The notes below the pieces were generated by a model that worked only from the letters and a program-made list of their open reading frames with translations, was not told the origin of the DNA and ran no database searches. A stretch of 64,000 bases of DNA from Posidonia oceanica (taxonomy: Eukaryota; Streptophyta; Magnoliopsida; Alismatales; Posidoniaceae), in contig JAZBRS010000049.1 of the NCBI GenBank assembly GCA_037176725.1, positions 13,844,001-13,908,000 on the forward strand. The letters are read 5' to 3'. A program made the translations under genes and the position numbers. Below are positions 11,710 through 23,073 of the stretch, one piece after another. Position 1 is the stretch's first letter. Each line of letters begins with the position of its first letter.

Positions 11710-14573
11710 CGGAGACAAGGAAGATGGGCTGCTGGAGAGGCGTAGAGGCGGCGGCTGGTTGCTCTGGAGCTGCACGGAGGTCTGGGCTGCGTCGGCGGGC
11801 CATGGCGTGGCCTGAAGCTGGCCGGAGAGGGCGGCGGAGGTCAGTAGGACAGGAGGAAGCAGACCAGACGATCGACCAATGGCAAAGCGTTCTGCAAACC
11901 GAAGCGACGAGTCAAGCTCGGAGCTCGCCGGAGAAGACGGGTCAGCGGTAGTGCTGACCTGGCGTGAGAAGAAGCAAAACCCTAATCTAGGGGGCGAAAA
12001 AGCAAGCAGAGGAGGAAACTAGATTAATGGAAGAGAGAGTCACCTGATTTGGCGTCCGGAGCGTCCCCCCGACGTGGGTGGCTTCTGCAGAGGTCAGCGA
12101 GGGTCGTTCGACTGGTGCGGGCATCGTCGGCAGCTCGCGAGCGCTTGGAACCACTCCACGCGATCCTCCAGAGCTCACTGAATGGTTGGACAGAAGCTCT
12201 GAAGCTCGGCAGAAGGAACGGCACTTTTGGGTGTTGTAGGAACAGTCGGAGGTGGGGAGAGGTCTATGTTGCTCTCTGGGCTGATTGGAAGGTCGCGGTG
12301 GATTTCTGGAGGTTGGGTCGTGGAAGCCTGTGGGTGGAGATTGCTGACGGGATGATTTTGGGCAGAAAACTGGGCTAAGTGTTTGCAGTGCTGGGTTTGA
12401 AGTGTGGTGAGGGTGAAGGCTAGAGCTCAGGTGCGTTGGAGAGTTGGTGATCAGGTGATTTGCTGGGAGGAGTTTGGGATGGTTTCGGGCTCAGAGGAGT
12501 TGGCAATTCTGGAAGAGGTGGTGTTGGGTTGCTGGGATGGATTTCAGGTGAATGAGGGTGATTCAGGGATGGGAATGGCCATGGAATGGAGGGGGTGTAT
12601 TGCTGGAAGTTGAGTGAGTTTGGGGGATGAATTGGGAGAGATTTGGAGGGCTGTGAAGGCTCTGGATTGGTGGAAAGGAAGAGGAGGAAGAACTCTGATT
12701 TCTGGCAGAGGAAGAGAAGGAGAATTGGCTGGGATTCACTCTCTCTGGATGCTCTCTTTCAGGGTGACGAAAAGGTGTTGGAGGAAGAGGAAGGCTGAGG
12801 CTTTATCAGGACGGCTGGAAGGAGTTGGCACGCTGTGGATTTTGAAATCCCACTGGTGCCAAACACTGGAGCTGAAATGAAAGGAGGCCGGCGAGAAGAC
12901 AGGCAATAAGTGCCTCCGGAGCAAGGGCTGAGAAAAGAGAGAGGAGAGGCGAGCTGTTGCTCGAGGTGACGGAGAGGGAAGATTGAATTCAAAAAGGAGG
13001 GAGGGAGTACTGTTGGTTTCGCGGGAGGAAACAGAAGAGGAAGCTTAAGAAGGAGAAGGGAGAAGAAGGGAAGAAGGGTGGAAGAGGAGGACGGGTGCTG
13101 GGCTGGGCCTGGCTTGCGTGGAAAAAAAGAAAAAAAGAAAGAAAGAAGGAAGGAAGATGCTGCAGTTGGCCGGACTGGGCCAAAGGAGAAGAAAAAGGTG
13201 GAAAAGAAAGAAAAGGAAAAAGAGAGAAAGAAGAGAAGGGATTGGAAGAAAAGGAAAAAATTAAAATAAAATAAAATAAAATAAAAAGATGAAAAGGTTT
13301 TAAAAAACATTTTAAAGTAGTTGTTTTTTTAGTGTTGAGGTTTTTAAGATTGTTTTTAATTAGTTAATTAGGGTTTTAGCCTTTGTTTTTAGTTTTTAGG
13401 ATTTTTCTTAAGTTTTCTTTAAATTGTTTTTTGATTTTGTTTAAATGTTTGTTAAGTTCTTTTAATTATTTTTTTTAGTTAGATTTTTCTTGTTAAGTTT
13501 TTTCCTTTTTCTTTTTAATTAAGTTTTTAAACTGTCTTAAAGTTTTCTAATTGTTTCTTTTAGATTTGTTAAGTGTTTTTTAATTACTTGTCTTAGTGTT
13601 TTTAATTGTTTTCTTCTTTTTTTTTAGGATTTGTTTTGGATTATCTTTAATAGGGTTCTTACTTTTTGCTTGTTTTGATTATATTTTGGTTTTGTTTGTT
13701 TTTAATAGCATTTTCTTTTTGTTTGTTTTGTATTTTTTTAGATTGCATTCATAGTTTCTTTTTTTAGTTAGATTTAGTTAGGTTTTTGTTTTTAATTGTT
13801 TGTTTAAGTTTTTAATTATTTTTCTTAGGGTTTTGATTTGTTTTTCTTTTGTTTTCCTTTTTTAATTAGAGTTTTAAAGGTTTTTTAAAGGCTTGGTGGA
13901 AGAAAGGAAAAGAAAAAGAAAAGGAAGAAGAAAAGGAAGAAATGGAGAAAGAAAGAAGAAAGAGAGGAGAGGGAGGAAAATAAATATTAGAAAATCAAGA
14001 GATGAGCTAAAAATAAAATAAAAATTCAAATAAAATGTAGAAAGGAGAGATGCACAAGGTGGGCCCATTGCCAAGTAAGGAAAAGAGAGAGAAGGGAGTG
14101 AAAAGAAGGAGAATAAGAGGGAGGGTAGAGAGGAGAGAGAAAAGAATAATTCAGGAGAGAGAAAAGGATAATTTGGAGAAATGAAGGGGTTAAAGGTTTA
14201 GAAAAGAGGTGAAATTTAGGAAGTGTGTGAGCTAGGGTCTCTAGTGTTGGACCTAGGGTTTGAAGTTGGATTTTGGAAGGTTTTTGGAAGGATTTTGAGG
14301 TGTAGAAAAAGGGTGGTTTTACCTAGGTTTTCTAGGGTTTTTGGAAGTGGTTTTGGTTTGAAATTCTAAGGGTTTTCTAGGTTAGGAAGGATGGGTTTTC
14401 CTATACTTTTTGGGTAGTTTTTGGGCTTGGGAAATGGGTGTGATTCTAGGTTAGGTTTGGGCTTGATTTGGAGAGAAGGATGAGAGGAAATGTGTAATTT
14501 TGGACCTAGTTTTGGGTTCAGAAGCCACCAGAAGATTTCCATTGATTCAGCCTATCAAAATGGGGTGTCAACA

Positions 14574-14969
14574 ATGAGAGAGAGAGGGGAGGTCGCAGCC
14601 AGCAGTGAATCCAGGGAGAAAACTCGACTCGGAAATGTTGAAAAAATGCAAAGAAAAAGGAGAGCGTAGAGCAGGCAAGGCAAAAAAGGCATAAGGCAAG
14701 CAAAACTACAAGATCCAAGCAAGCGAAAAGGCGGAAGCGAAAGCCAGAGCCTGGAATCTTCAACGGAGTATCCACTGGTGATTCCCATCTCCCTAGCGGA
14801 GTCGCCATTGTGCGACTCTGCTGGGAGAGCGCACAGGCAAGCAAGCAAACAGACAAGGCTAGTAGAGGCACGAGGCAAGCAAAGACGCAAAAACCAGGCG
14901 AGCGAGAAAGCCATAGGCGAAAGCCGGAGTCTGGAATCCTCAACGAAGTATCCGCTGGTGATTCCCATC
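14574..14969 (-). other. E3 leader with duplicated PBS region
   Basis: Non-coding. About 80 bp ending in the PBS (14905-14990) recurs as a direct copy about 180 bp further in (14735-14810), including a second PBS-like TGGCGACTCCGCTAGGGA in minus sense at 14807-14790. No gag is reached before the break. Confidence 0.75.
14789..14826 (-). other. Leader hairpin in E3: tRNA-3'-end-like arm plus second PBS-like arm
   Basis: On plus, CTCCC-T-AGCGGAGTCGC pairs with GCGACTCTGCT-GGGAG over 16 bp (one G-T pair, one bulge) around a six-base loop. In element sense the outer side reads TCTCCCAGCAGAGTCGCA, close to a tRNA-Arg 3' end, directly followed by the second PBS-like sequence. Parallel to 4697-4747 in E1. 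Confidence 0.75.
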
Positions 14970-14987
14970 TCCCTAGCGAAGTCGCCA
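14970..14987 (-). other. Primer-binding site of E3
   Basis: In minus sense TGGCGACTTCGCTAGGGA, one base after the LTR end ...TACTACA (14989). tRNA-Arg type as in the other Tat copies. Confidence 0.85.
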
Positions 14988-15276
14988 CTGTAGTAATCCT
15001 GAAATATCGAATCATCCATGCACGATGCCAAAGCTCGCGTGCACTGATCGACATTAGGTTCACTATATTCGGCGGAGTCCGAGAAGGAAACTTGACTCGG
15101 AAACGCTAGCAAAATGAAGAAAACGAAATAATAAGACAAATTAGAGTCGCCACCATGTCTATTAAGTTGAGAGACAAGGAAAACCGAGGGTAATGCATGA
15201 AAAGACATGCAAAATCGGATGCAAAGAGGATGCAAAGAGATGTGATGCAACACAATGCGATGCTATGCTATGCTAT

Positions 15277-15371
15277 GACTCGTGCCTAGGATGAAGGAAA
15301 TGGTCATTGCGGACCAAGAGAAAGGGCAAGGACTCCTGTTACGCATGGGGAAGGTGTTAGGCACCCCCGAT
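15277..15371 (-). promoter_or_regulatory. Conserved LTR block near the 3' end (E3 copy)
   Basis: Same block as at 5157-5258, with GTGCCTAACACC and GTAACAGGAGTCCTTGCCC in sense. Nearly identical between families A and B. Confidence 0.7.
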
Positions 15372-15639
15372 ATGTCCGAGAATCAGTCTTTCTTAGGCTA
15401 TCTCGCTCGCAAATGTAGGGAAATGCTTGCCTAGTGCCTAAATGCAATGAATGTCTGAATGCATGCTCTAATGCGTGCTCTAAGTGCTAATATGCGTGCA
15501 GGGAATTAAACGTGCAAGCTATGTGCTCAGCAATGCTGCTAGTGTTCCGAACCAGGCGAACCCTGGTTCGTGAGAACTCCTAAGCAGTAAGCATCATTGC
15601 CCTAATGCAAATGCAGGCGATAAAGCAAAACAGCGGTAA

Positions 15640-16075
15640 ACAATGCAATGCAAGCGACATGCAAGGGAAAGCAAAAGCGGGTGCGGAAAACGGTGCAATA
15701 CAAGAGAAAATGTAGGCAAGCAGGCAAAACGGCGCAAATGCAAGCAAGAACAAATGCAGGCACGTAGAACGAGGCAAATGCAAGCGATATGCAAAGAAAG
15801 CAAACATGGGCACGTAGAATGATGCAAACAAATACGACAAGCAAAGAAAGCAGGTGCGGGCATGCAAAACGAAGCAAACGAATGCGGGCACGTAAAACGA
15901 TGCAAACGCAAAGGGAAACAAATGCATGCACGCAAAACGAGGCAACTGCAAAGGAAAACAAATACATGCACGTAAAACGATGCAAATGCAGAAGAAAACA
16001 AATGTGGACGTGCAAAACAATGCAATGCAAAAGAAAACAAATGCAGGCACGCAAAACGATGCATGCAATGCAAAT
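15640..16075 (-). repeat. About 40-bp tandem array in LTR of E3
   Basis: Units such as 'cgtaaaacgatgcaaatgca' followed by 'gaagaaaacaaatg...' repeat with spacing near 40 bp and considerable decay. Homologous to the arrays at 29640-30190 and 42840-43348 of E4. Confidence 0.8.
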
Positions 16076-16559
16076 GGGAATGCAATGGATGCTATGCAGT
16101 GCTTCAAATGGGCTTATCTTGAGAATCTAAGGCCTGATCTGAGATAACTTTGGTTAGAGTGAAAGATCATTCAATCGAGAAGACTTGGATAGTCGGATCG
16201 CAAAGATCCAACGGTCCGATCAAAAGTTATTTAGATTGCAAGTCAGAAGGCTCAAGGGCCAGCAAAAGTGAGCTAGGCAGGGGTCTAAGTGTAATTAGCC
16301 CTTAAATGCTTGCAATGCTGGGTGTCTTACATGTTAGAAGGCTAACAATGCCCAAATGGATGCATGGGACCATGTGCAATGATATAGGGATGCTATGCAA
16401 GGGTGCAAGTGTAGGGGCCTAAGTGTAATTTTGGGAAACTACAGGGGCCTATGTGCAAAATGTCTCTATGGCTATGCAAAACAGGTCTAATGCATGCAAA
16501 AATGATAATGTAACAATGCATATGCTGAATGCAAAGCTAATTGGGGGGTATGCTTGCAA

Positions 16560-17580
16560 AAATGCAAGAAAATGACCTAAATGCAGTTTTTAAAACATGC
16601 AGGACCTAAATGCAATGCCAAGAAAGCATACAAACATGCAAAAGTTGAAAACAGGGACAGACATGCAATTTCAGAAAACAGTTGGACCTTAAAACAATGC
16701 AATGTGGTTTAAAAATGCAACTTAAATGATGCATGTATTCAAAAAGGACTGATATGCAATTACATCATTTTTATGGGTTTTTATGCAATGCAATAAGATT
16801 TAAAATAGAAATTAAATGCATGATGTTCAACTGACAGGACCCAGATGCAATTAAAGTATTTTTAGGGCTTTTATGCAATGCAATATGGTTTTAAAACATG
16901 CTTTAAATGAAATCTACAATTGGGCAGGACTGATGTGCAAATGCAATAAAGTGCAAGGCAAAAAATGCAATGCAATAAGGTAAAATGTGATTTTTAAATG
17001 CTGTGAATGCATGCTCTGGACTAAAGTGCAATAAAAGTAAAACACAGGATAAAAAATGCAATGCAATACGGCAAATATGCAATTTAAATGATTCTGATAA
17101 CATGTAGAGGACTTATATGCAAATAAAATAAAAGATGCAATCCAATATGGTAAAAATGCAAAATAAATGCAATCTTAAATAGGCAGAGGATCTATATGCA
17201 AATAAAGTATAATGCAGAGTAAAAGATGCAATGCAATATGGTAAAATTCACATTTAAATGATATGCTGAAACTGTAGATGGACTAACTTGCAAATAAATC
17301 AAAACAGAAGATTTAAATGCAATGCAATAAGATTTAAATGCAACATTAAATGATTTTTCAACTGATGAAGGACTGCAATGCAATTTTAATAAAGTCAGGG
17401 GCTAAAATGCAATGCGTGCATTAACTAACATTCAAATGCATTTTAAATGACTCTGTAGACGACCTGCATGCAAATAAAATAAATCAAAGGGCCAGACTGC
17501 AATGCAATATAGTTTTAATCAAAATTTAAATCAAACTCAAACCACCACAAGACCCAAATGCAAATAAAATAAACAACAGT
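16560..17580 (-). repeat. 91-bp periodic array in LTR of E3
   Basis: The anchor ATGCAATGCA recurs at about 16782, 16872, 16965, 17056, 17226 and 17317, steps of 90-93 bp with one irregular gap. Same array as in E4 in reverse orientation. Confidence 0.78.
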
Positions 17581-17633
17581 AATTTATGATAATGCACCAA
17601 ACCAAAGAAAAATTAAAACATTGCCTTGCTACA

Positions 17634-17663
17634 GTGCTACAGTGTCTTTCGACACTGCAGCAC
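17634..17663 (-). other. LTR stem-loop (E3 copy) with GAAA-type loop in sense
   Basis: Plus arms GTGCTACAGTGTC and GACACTGCAGCAC around TTTC. In element sense the stem has 13 pairs (one wobble) and a GAAA loop. Position at the GC-rich/91-bp array border matches E2, E4 and E6. Confidence 0.78.
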
Positions 17664-20109
17664 CTTCGCCAGAGAAGACAGAGCACACGGCAGCGGAGCA
17701 GCACGGGGGAGGCCAGCCTGAGGCCCAGGGAGGCAGGAGGGGATCCGTCCGGAGGTGCCGATGGCTTCGACGACAATTGGCGGTGCCTAGAGCATGCTGC
17801 CGGCCTAGCTGGCTTTCTGCAGGTGAAGCCAAAGGCAGAGGAGGTGTGGAAGGCTGCTGCGACGCACGAAGGCGATCGGGCGAGCTTCCTGTTGCTCAGG
17901 CGAAGCTCGCAGTGCTGTTATGGAGGTGCTGCAGTGGTGGAGGCATCTAGACGACTTCAACGGTTGCTACAGAGAAGGCGAAGGACGGGACAAGTGCTGG
18001 AGGCCGCAGAAGAGGCTGGGCGGCGTTGATCCAACTCCCTGGAGGTCCGGCGAGGGTGCGGAGAAGATCTGGAGGCCAGGGCTGCCCTGGAGCATGAGGT
18101 CGACCTCAACGGAGGTCTCCGGCGGTTGCAAAGGCGGAGGAGATGCATGGGGCGGCTGTGGTCGTCGCGCGGGGCTGGAACGGGTCCGGAGTGCTTCTGC
18201 GGAGCTAAGGGAAGTTCCAGAGGTAGAGCGGTGGTCCAGAGGTGTCTACGTGCGACGGAGGCTAACGAAGCTCATCGGGGAAGATGACTCCGCGGCGGCG
18301 ATGACCTAGAGCTACAGGCTTCTAATCCTAGCTTTAACCAACTAGAAAGCACCGTAGGCGTGCATTGAGCTTAAAAATGATGGTATTTACCTGTGACAAA
18401 GGCCAGCGCTTGCTGGCAACGTGGAGGTGGGTGCGACAGAGCGGCGGAGCTCGCTACGGGTGTCGGCGGCGGCGGCGGCGACGCATGGCGATCGAAGGAT
18501 GCTCCTGGGGTCGCAAGGATGCTCTAGAGCTATCCAGAAGCGAGCTTGCACTCACTGGACAGAAAGTAGGATTTTTGGGTACTAGCTAAGCTGTTGAGCT
18601 TGATGGGGTGCTCTGTGGCTCTCCGGATGCTGGTGGAGGTTCCTCTGGGTTGGTAGAGGTCTGATGAGTGTGGAGGAGAGGTTTGGATGGGGTGGTTTGG
18701 TGTATGGAGTGTGGTGGCTATTCTGGTGGTTTCTGGCCTGAAATGGCACGCAGGTGTTTGTGGTGGAGAGATGGATCTGTTGGGTGCTAGGGAGTGAACT
18801 GGGAGTTGGGTGAGGAAGCCTGATGCTTGGTGAATGCTATGGAGGAGTTTAGAGTGCTGGTGATGGCTGTGAAGGCTTGGTGGCAGAAGGGAAGTTGCAG
18901 GTGCTCTAATGGGTGCTCTCTGGTTTTTTTCTCTTGCTCTGTCTAGTTCGCTCAAGTGTGGTGAAGGTGGAGGAAGAAGAGGCGATTGGTTTTGTTCAAT
19001 CTAGAGCACTCGATTGGGAGTTGGCAGGAGGCATGGGTTTTGCTGGGAAGTGGCAAGAGTTCTTGGCAGGCAAATGGTAGAGGTTGCTGGCAAGGCAGAG
19101 GCTAGCAGTGAGAGGAGAGGACCGACGGGTGGGTGGCTTGAGAGGCTGGCTCCGCCGCACGGTGGCGTGAAGGTAGAGGAAGAGTGTGCTGCAGGTGCTG
19201 GGTTTGTGAGAGGTGAGTCTGCAGGAGGAAGCGTGTTGGGTTTTTTTGAAACAGAGAGGGAAGGAGAAGGAGGAGGAGAAGGAAGGCCGTGGGCTAGGGG
19301 AGAAAAAAAGAGAAGAAAAGAGGCAGGTGGGCTAGGCTTGCACAGGAAAAACAGAAAAAAAGGAAAGAGGGGCTGGGCCGGGCTGAAGGCTGAGAAGAAA
19401 AGAGAGAAAGAAAGAAATAAGGAAGGGGAGAAAGAATGAGGGAAGGAGAGGAGGAAGAAAAGAAAAGAGGGGGAAGAAAATAAGGAGGAAGGTGGTGGGC
19501 TTGGGCCTTAGAGAAGAATGGTGGAAAAAGGAAAAGAAGGGAGGTGGACTGGGCTTTGGAGAAAAAGAAATGGGAAAATAGAAAAGAAAGAAAGAAAGAA
19601 AGAAAGAAAGAAGGAAAGGAAGGAGGAAAGAAAGGTAAAAAGGAAATTAAAAAAATCAAATAAGATGGAATAAAATAAAATAAAAATAGAAATAAAATAG
19701 AAGGAAGGAAGGGGAAGAAGTGAGGAGGAGCAAGAGTGGGCTGGGCCCAAGGGAGTGCTAGAAAAGAAAAAAGAAAGGGAGGAAAAGAAGGAGAAAGAGA
19801 GAGAGGATAAAGAGGAGAGAGAAGAAGGAAGAAAAAGATAATCCGAAAAGAAAGAAGGAGAAGGGCTTGGGCTTGTGCATGAATGGAAGTATCCTATGCT
19901 AACCTAGGGTTTAAATGCTGACCTAGGGTTCAGGAGATGCTATCCTAGAGCTTTTCTAGGATTTTAGGAGAGATTTACCTAGAGTTTTTCTAGGGTTTTG
20001 GAGAGGTTTACCTAGAGTTTTCCAAGGATTTTAAGAGTGCTATTTTGGGTTAGAAAAAGGGTTTCTAGAGAGAACCACCAATTGAGCATGTCAAAATGGG
20101 GTGTCTACT

Positions 20110-20499
20110 GTACCTGGCTTCGCAATCAGTGAACTTCTTGCTCAGGTAATAGATGGCACACTCCTTTCTACCTGTTTCATCATGTTGGCCCAAGACGACG
20201 CTCATGGAATATTGCGTGGTAGAAAGATAGAGAATTAGAGGTCTCCCTATCACAGGAGAGACCAGGACAGGAGGCTTGATCAGAAGCTGCTTGATCTTTT
20301 CAAATGTAGCTTGGCACTCCTCGCTCAAGTTGATCTGTGCATTCTTCCTTAGGAGCTTGAAAATCGGTTCACAGATAGGCGTGAGCTGCACAATGAATCG
20401 GCTGATATATTGCAGACGCCCTAGCAGGCCTCTGACTTCCTTCTTAGTTTTGGGGGGTGGCATGTCCATGATGGCTTCGGCCTTGCTCGGGTCCACTTC
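20110..20499 (-). pseudogene. E5 RNase H domain start, interrupted by E3
   Basis: RNase H degrades the RNA strand during reverse transcription. The frame shows the connection (ISRFIVQLTPICEPIFKLL), then LILYLSTTQYSMSVVLGQ and IYYLSKKFTDCEARYS, typical of the RNase H-like domain after RT in Ty3 elements. It ends abruptly where the LTR of E3 begins; the frame runs on into the LTR only by chance. The site of the usual catalytic Asp reads LYLST, as in E6. In the Tat lineage this domain is known to be degenerate and backed by a second RNase H, which would lie beyond the break. Confidence 0.88.
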
Positions 20500-21636
20500 A
20501 ATTCCCCTCTAGCTGACGATGTAGCCCAACAGCTTGCCAGATGATACCCCGAATACACATTTGCTAGGGTTGAGGCGAAGCTTGTACTTCCTCAGGCAAT
20601 CAAAGAGCTTCTTGAGGCAGATGAGGTGATCCTCAGGCTCTCTAGACTTGGCAATAATGTCATCCACGTAGACCTCAACTTCTTGGTGCATGAAGTCGTG
20701 GAACAATGCTGTCATCGCCCTCTGATATGTTGCTCCAGCATTCTTAAGCCCAAACGGCATGACCTGATAGTAGAATACTCCCTAGGGGGTGATAAAGGAT
20801 GTTTTTTCCATGTCTTCTTCTGGCATTCTAATCTGGTTGTAGCCGGAGAAGCCGTCCATAAAGGAGAGCATCTTGTGCCCTGTAGTGTTGTCCACCAGGA
20901 CGTCGATGTGCGGTAGAGGAAAGTCGTCCTTAGGACTGGCTTTGTTCAGATCCCTATAATCAATGCACATGCGGACCCGACTGTCCTTCTTGGGCACCAG
21001 CACGACATTCGCGAGCCATTCCGGATAGAGGACGACCTTGAGAAAGCCAACGCGGTGCTGCTTCATGATTTCCTCCTTTATTTTGAGCAGCCACTGTGGT
21101 TGCCACTTCCAGAGTTTCTGCTTTACCAGCCTCGCGTCTAGATCCAGAGGCAGGTTGTGCACCACAATCTCGACATCAAGGCCGACCATGTCTTCATAGC
21201 TCTAGGCGAAGACATCTACATATTCCATAAGGAATGCAATGAACTCTGCTCTAGCCTGGGGCGGCAGTTGGGTGCTGATGTAGACCTCTTTGATATCTTC
21301 AATTGTGCCAATGTTGACTGCCTCTGTCTCTTCTTCGACATGGAGGTTAGGCCCTTCTCGGTCGTCATCGTAAGGCTGGAACTCAGGCAGAAGTTCATCA
21401 TTCTCATCTACAGCTGTATCATCCTCCTCCTCATATGCAATGAGTTCTGAGAGGATCTCCTTCTCAAATATTGGGTCTATAATGTCAAAGGAGTGAACAT
21501 GTTCCACCTCTTGACCCTGATGATGCCTCAGGATGGTCACGCTCACCCGAGTATTTCTGTAAGCTCGGTGGGTGACGCCTGCTTGAGTGGCCTCTGGCCC
21601 CGCTAACTGATCCGGCTGCTTTGGCACTGCTGTCAC
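20500..21636 (-). pseudogene. E5 reverse transcriptase, nonsense-mutated
   Basis: RT copies element RNA into DNA in the virus-like particle. One reading frame carries the N-terminal approach (LSELIAYEEEDD, then YVDVFA*SYEDM), CIDYRDLNKASPKDDFPLPH, LSFMDGFSGYNQI with the first catalytic Asp, MPFGLKNAGATYQRAM and the YVDD box at 20670-20659. In-frame TAG stops are at 21202-21204 and 20782-20784, both where relatives have Trp (VFAWS and TPWG), and at 20509-20511 where E6 has Gln (SQRG). No frameshift is needed to read it, so the copy decayed mainly by point mutation. E6 shares the stop in TPWG. Confidence 0.93.
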
Positions 21637-23073
21637 TGCTGGGACTGCCTGGATTGCTGGGAGTGCTGCTGTCTACTCTGTTGTCTACACTATGCCCTCC
21701 TTCGCATTCTCAAATGTACTCGCGGGGAGTGTTGGGGGCAGATAACTGTCCTCTGGGCGACTAATCTGTGTGTTGTCACCATATGCACTGCCCGTGCGGG
21801 GCATGCGCTGCACGAACCATCTAGACCCGCCCTCTGGCTGTGGAGTGATCAACTCATCTAGTATAGTAGGTGCTGCCTCTGGTTCTTCTTCTAAGACCAT
21901 GATCGAAGAATGGTCTTGCAGCAGGGAGGGATCTGTGACCACGGCTTTCCCTTTCCTCAGCGTCTGCTGCTCGGCGACGTCTTCAGCCAATGCCGTGAGT
22001 TGTTCTTGGAATAGCAGTTCCAAGTCTCCGAGCATATCTTCCACCATGGCTTCTGCAGTCGCACTCTCCTCATCATCTGAAGGTGTGTCGACGTAGTAGG
22101 CACAGACGGCCTCTTCAGAGTCCTGCCCGGCGATTCCTTCGCCTACGGGGTCTGCTCTGGCTGCCAGACATACCACTGCCTAGGGCATCTACTCTGTTGC
22201 TGGCTGGCTGGCTAGCTGACCTCCTGGGGCATCTACTCTGTTGCTGGCTGGCTGACCTCCTGGTGTGGCTGATCGCGGGGTTGTGGCGATCAGAGATGCA
22301 AATAGGCCAACCAGGGCTGCAACTGGCTGTTGTGCCGACAGGGTCAGTGCTATGGCTGGAGGGGAGGCAAAGGCGCTCTCCTGGAGGTCCCACTGTTGGG
22401 CAGTTGTGCTAGGGGACAAAACACCGGCACCCGTGAGTGATGGTGGTTGTCTCACTATACCGGCTGCGAGGGCCCACCACAAGGTTGGATCTGCTAAAGC
22501 CGACGGCTGTATGGCTGATGGCGCCGCCTGCTTTGCTTGTGGTGTTGCTGATGAGGCGGGTCGAGTCCCGCTGTCGCCTGATCCGATTGACTGTACCAGC
22601 GGAGATGGTAACCTTTGTACTGGTGCAGCTACGGCCGCGAGTGGACAGGTGGCTAGTGCCTGAAGGTGTGCTCCTGACTCTGGAGCTGTCGATGTGGCTA
22701 TCATAAGCACAAATGAAGCTGCAGAAGGGGGAAAAACTGTCATCCCTGACACAGAATTTGGTGAATCTGCCACTGCATTAGTAGAGGGAAGGGCTAGACA
22801 AACTGATCGAGAGGTTGCAGGGCTGATCTGGGCCTTTTCGCTGGTCTGAGCTGGGACAACCGTGCCAGACTGCTCCTCATCTGAATAGTAGTCTTCTATG
22901 TAGACCCACTCCTCTGCCGGCAGTGGGGGGCTCAGGCACAATACTGGCTGGGCTGAGGCTGGGCTCGTGTTTGGGTCAAGAACACCTGCACTAACAAAGT
23001 TAGTGAGGTCCCGAGATATCACGAGCTTCCGATTTCTGTGGTGCAGGCGCTCACCATCGTGGGGCTGCCATTC
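21637..23073 (-). pseudogene. E5 linker between protease/G-patch and RT, with conserved unassigned block
   Basis: About 480 codons of Ala/Ser/Pro-rich, low-complexity sequence. Two parts are conserved with E6: the acidic WVYIEDYYSDEEQSG near 22900, and a block at 22101-21787 holding AYYVD, DLELLFQEQL, KGKAVVTDP, SIMVLEE, LDELITPQPEGGSRWFVQ. I do not recognise a domain. A duplicated stretch of roughly 50 bp at 22160-22270 (repeating 'catctactctgttgctggct') is read in two frames and places stops at 22189-22191 and 22180-22182. Another stop is at 21685-21687. The role is unknown; a scaffold or interaction region of the polyprotein is possible. Confidence 0.75.

Larger units (their letters stand above)
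9335..14573 (-). mobile_element. E2: truncated Tat/Ogre LTR (family A, 5239 bp visible)
   Basis: In minus sense it starts TGTTGACACCCC at 14573 and runs left until cut by E1. The left edge (CATACGTAGGG...) matches the interior of E1's LTR at about 5290, so roughly the last 430 bp, with the PBS and internal region, lie beyond E1. Internal parts in sense: homopyrimidine tracts (14185-13895, 13290-13020) with an A-rich zone between; GC-rich zone (12960-11710); hairpin (11709-11682); 91-bp array (11620-10530); donor-like AAG|GTAAGT at 10241; 30-bp array (9785-9610). A 320-bp stretch at about 9830-10150 has no counterpart in E1's LTR and looks like a degenerate second LTR end. The flank after 14573 is ATGAG. 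Confidence 0.88.
14574..20109 (-). mobile_element. E3: Tat/Ogre element, 5' LTR and start of leader only
   Basis: Contains a complete family-B 5' LTR (20109-14989), a PBS and about 400 bp of leader, after which E2 interrupts it at 14573. On the right it abuts E5 pol inside the RNase H coding sequence, so E3 is nested in E5. The expected LTR start TGTAGACACC reads AGTAGACACC, so the first base is altered or the junction has lost a base. Confidence 0.88.
14989..20109 (-). repeat. E3 5' LTR (family B, about 5.12 kb)
   Basis: Family B is defined by TGACATGCTCA near the start. Same family as E4: the run near 16100-16140 matches E4 at 29591-29633. In sense: CCTAG-rich start; homopyrimidine zone (purine on plus, 19870-19240, with a GAAA microsatellite at 19581-19612); GC-rich zone (about 19240-17640) with donor-like CAG|GTAAAT at 18390; hairpin (17663-17634); 91-bp array (about 17580-16560); 40-bp array (16075-15640); conserved block (15371-15277); ...TACTACA end. 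Confidence 0.92.

Noticed and set aside
20065..20108. Extra residues at the end of the E5 RNase H frame
   Set aside because: They are read from the start of the E3 LTR; homology stops at the EARYS position.
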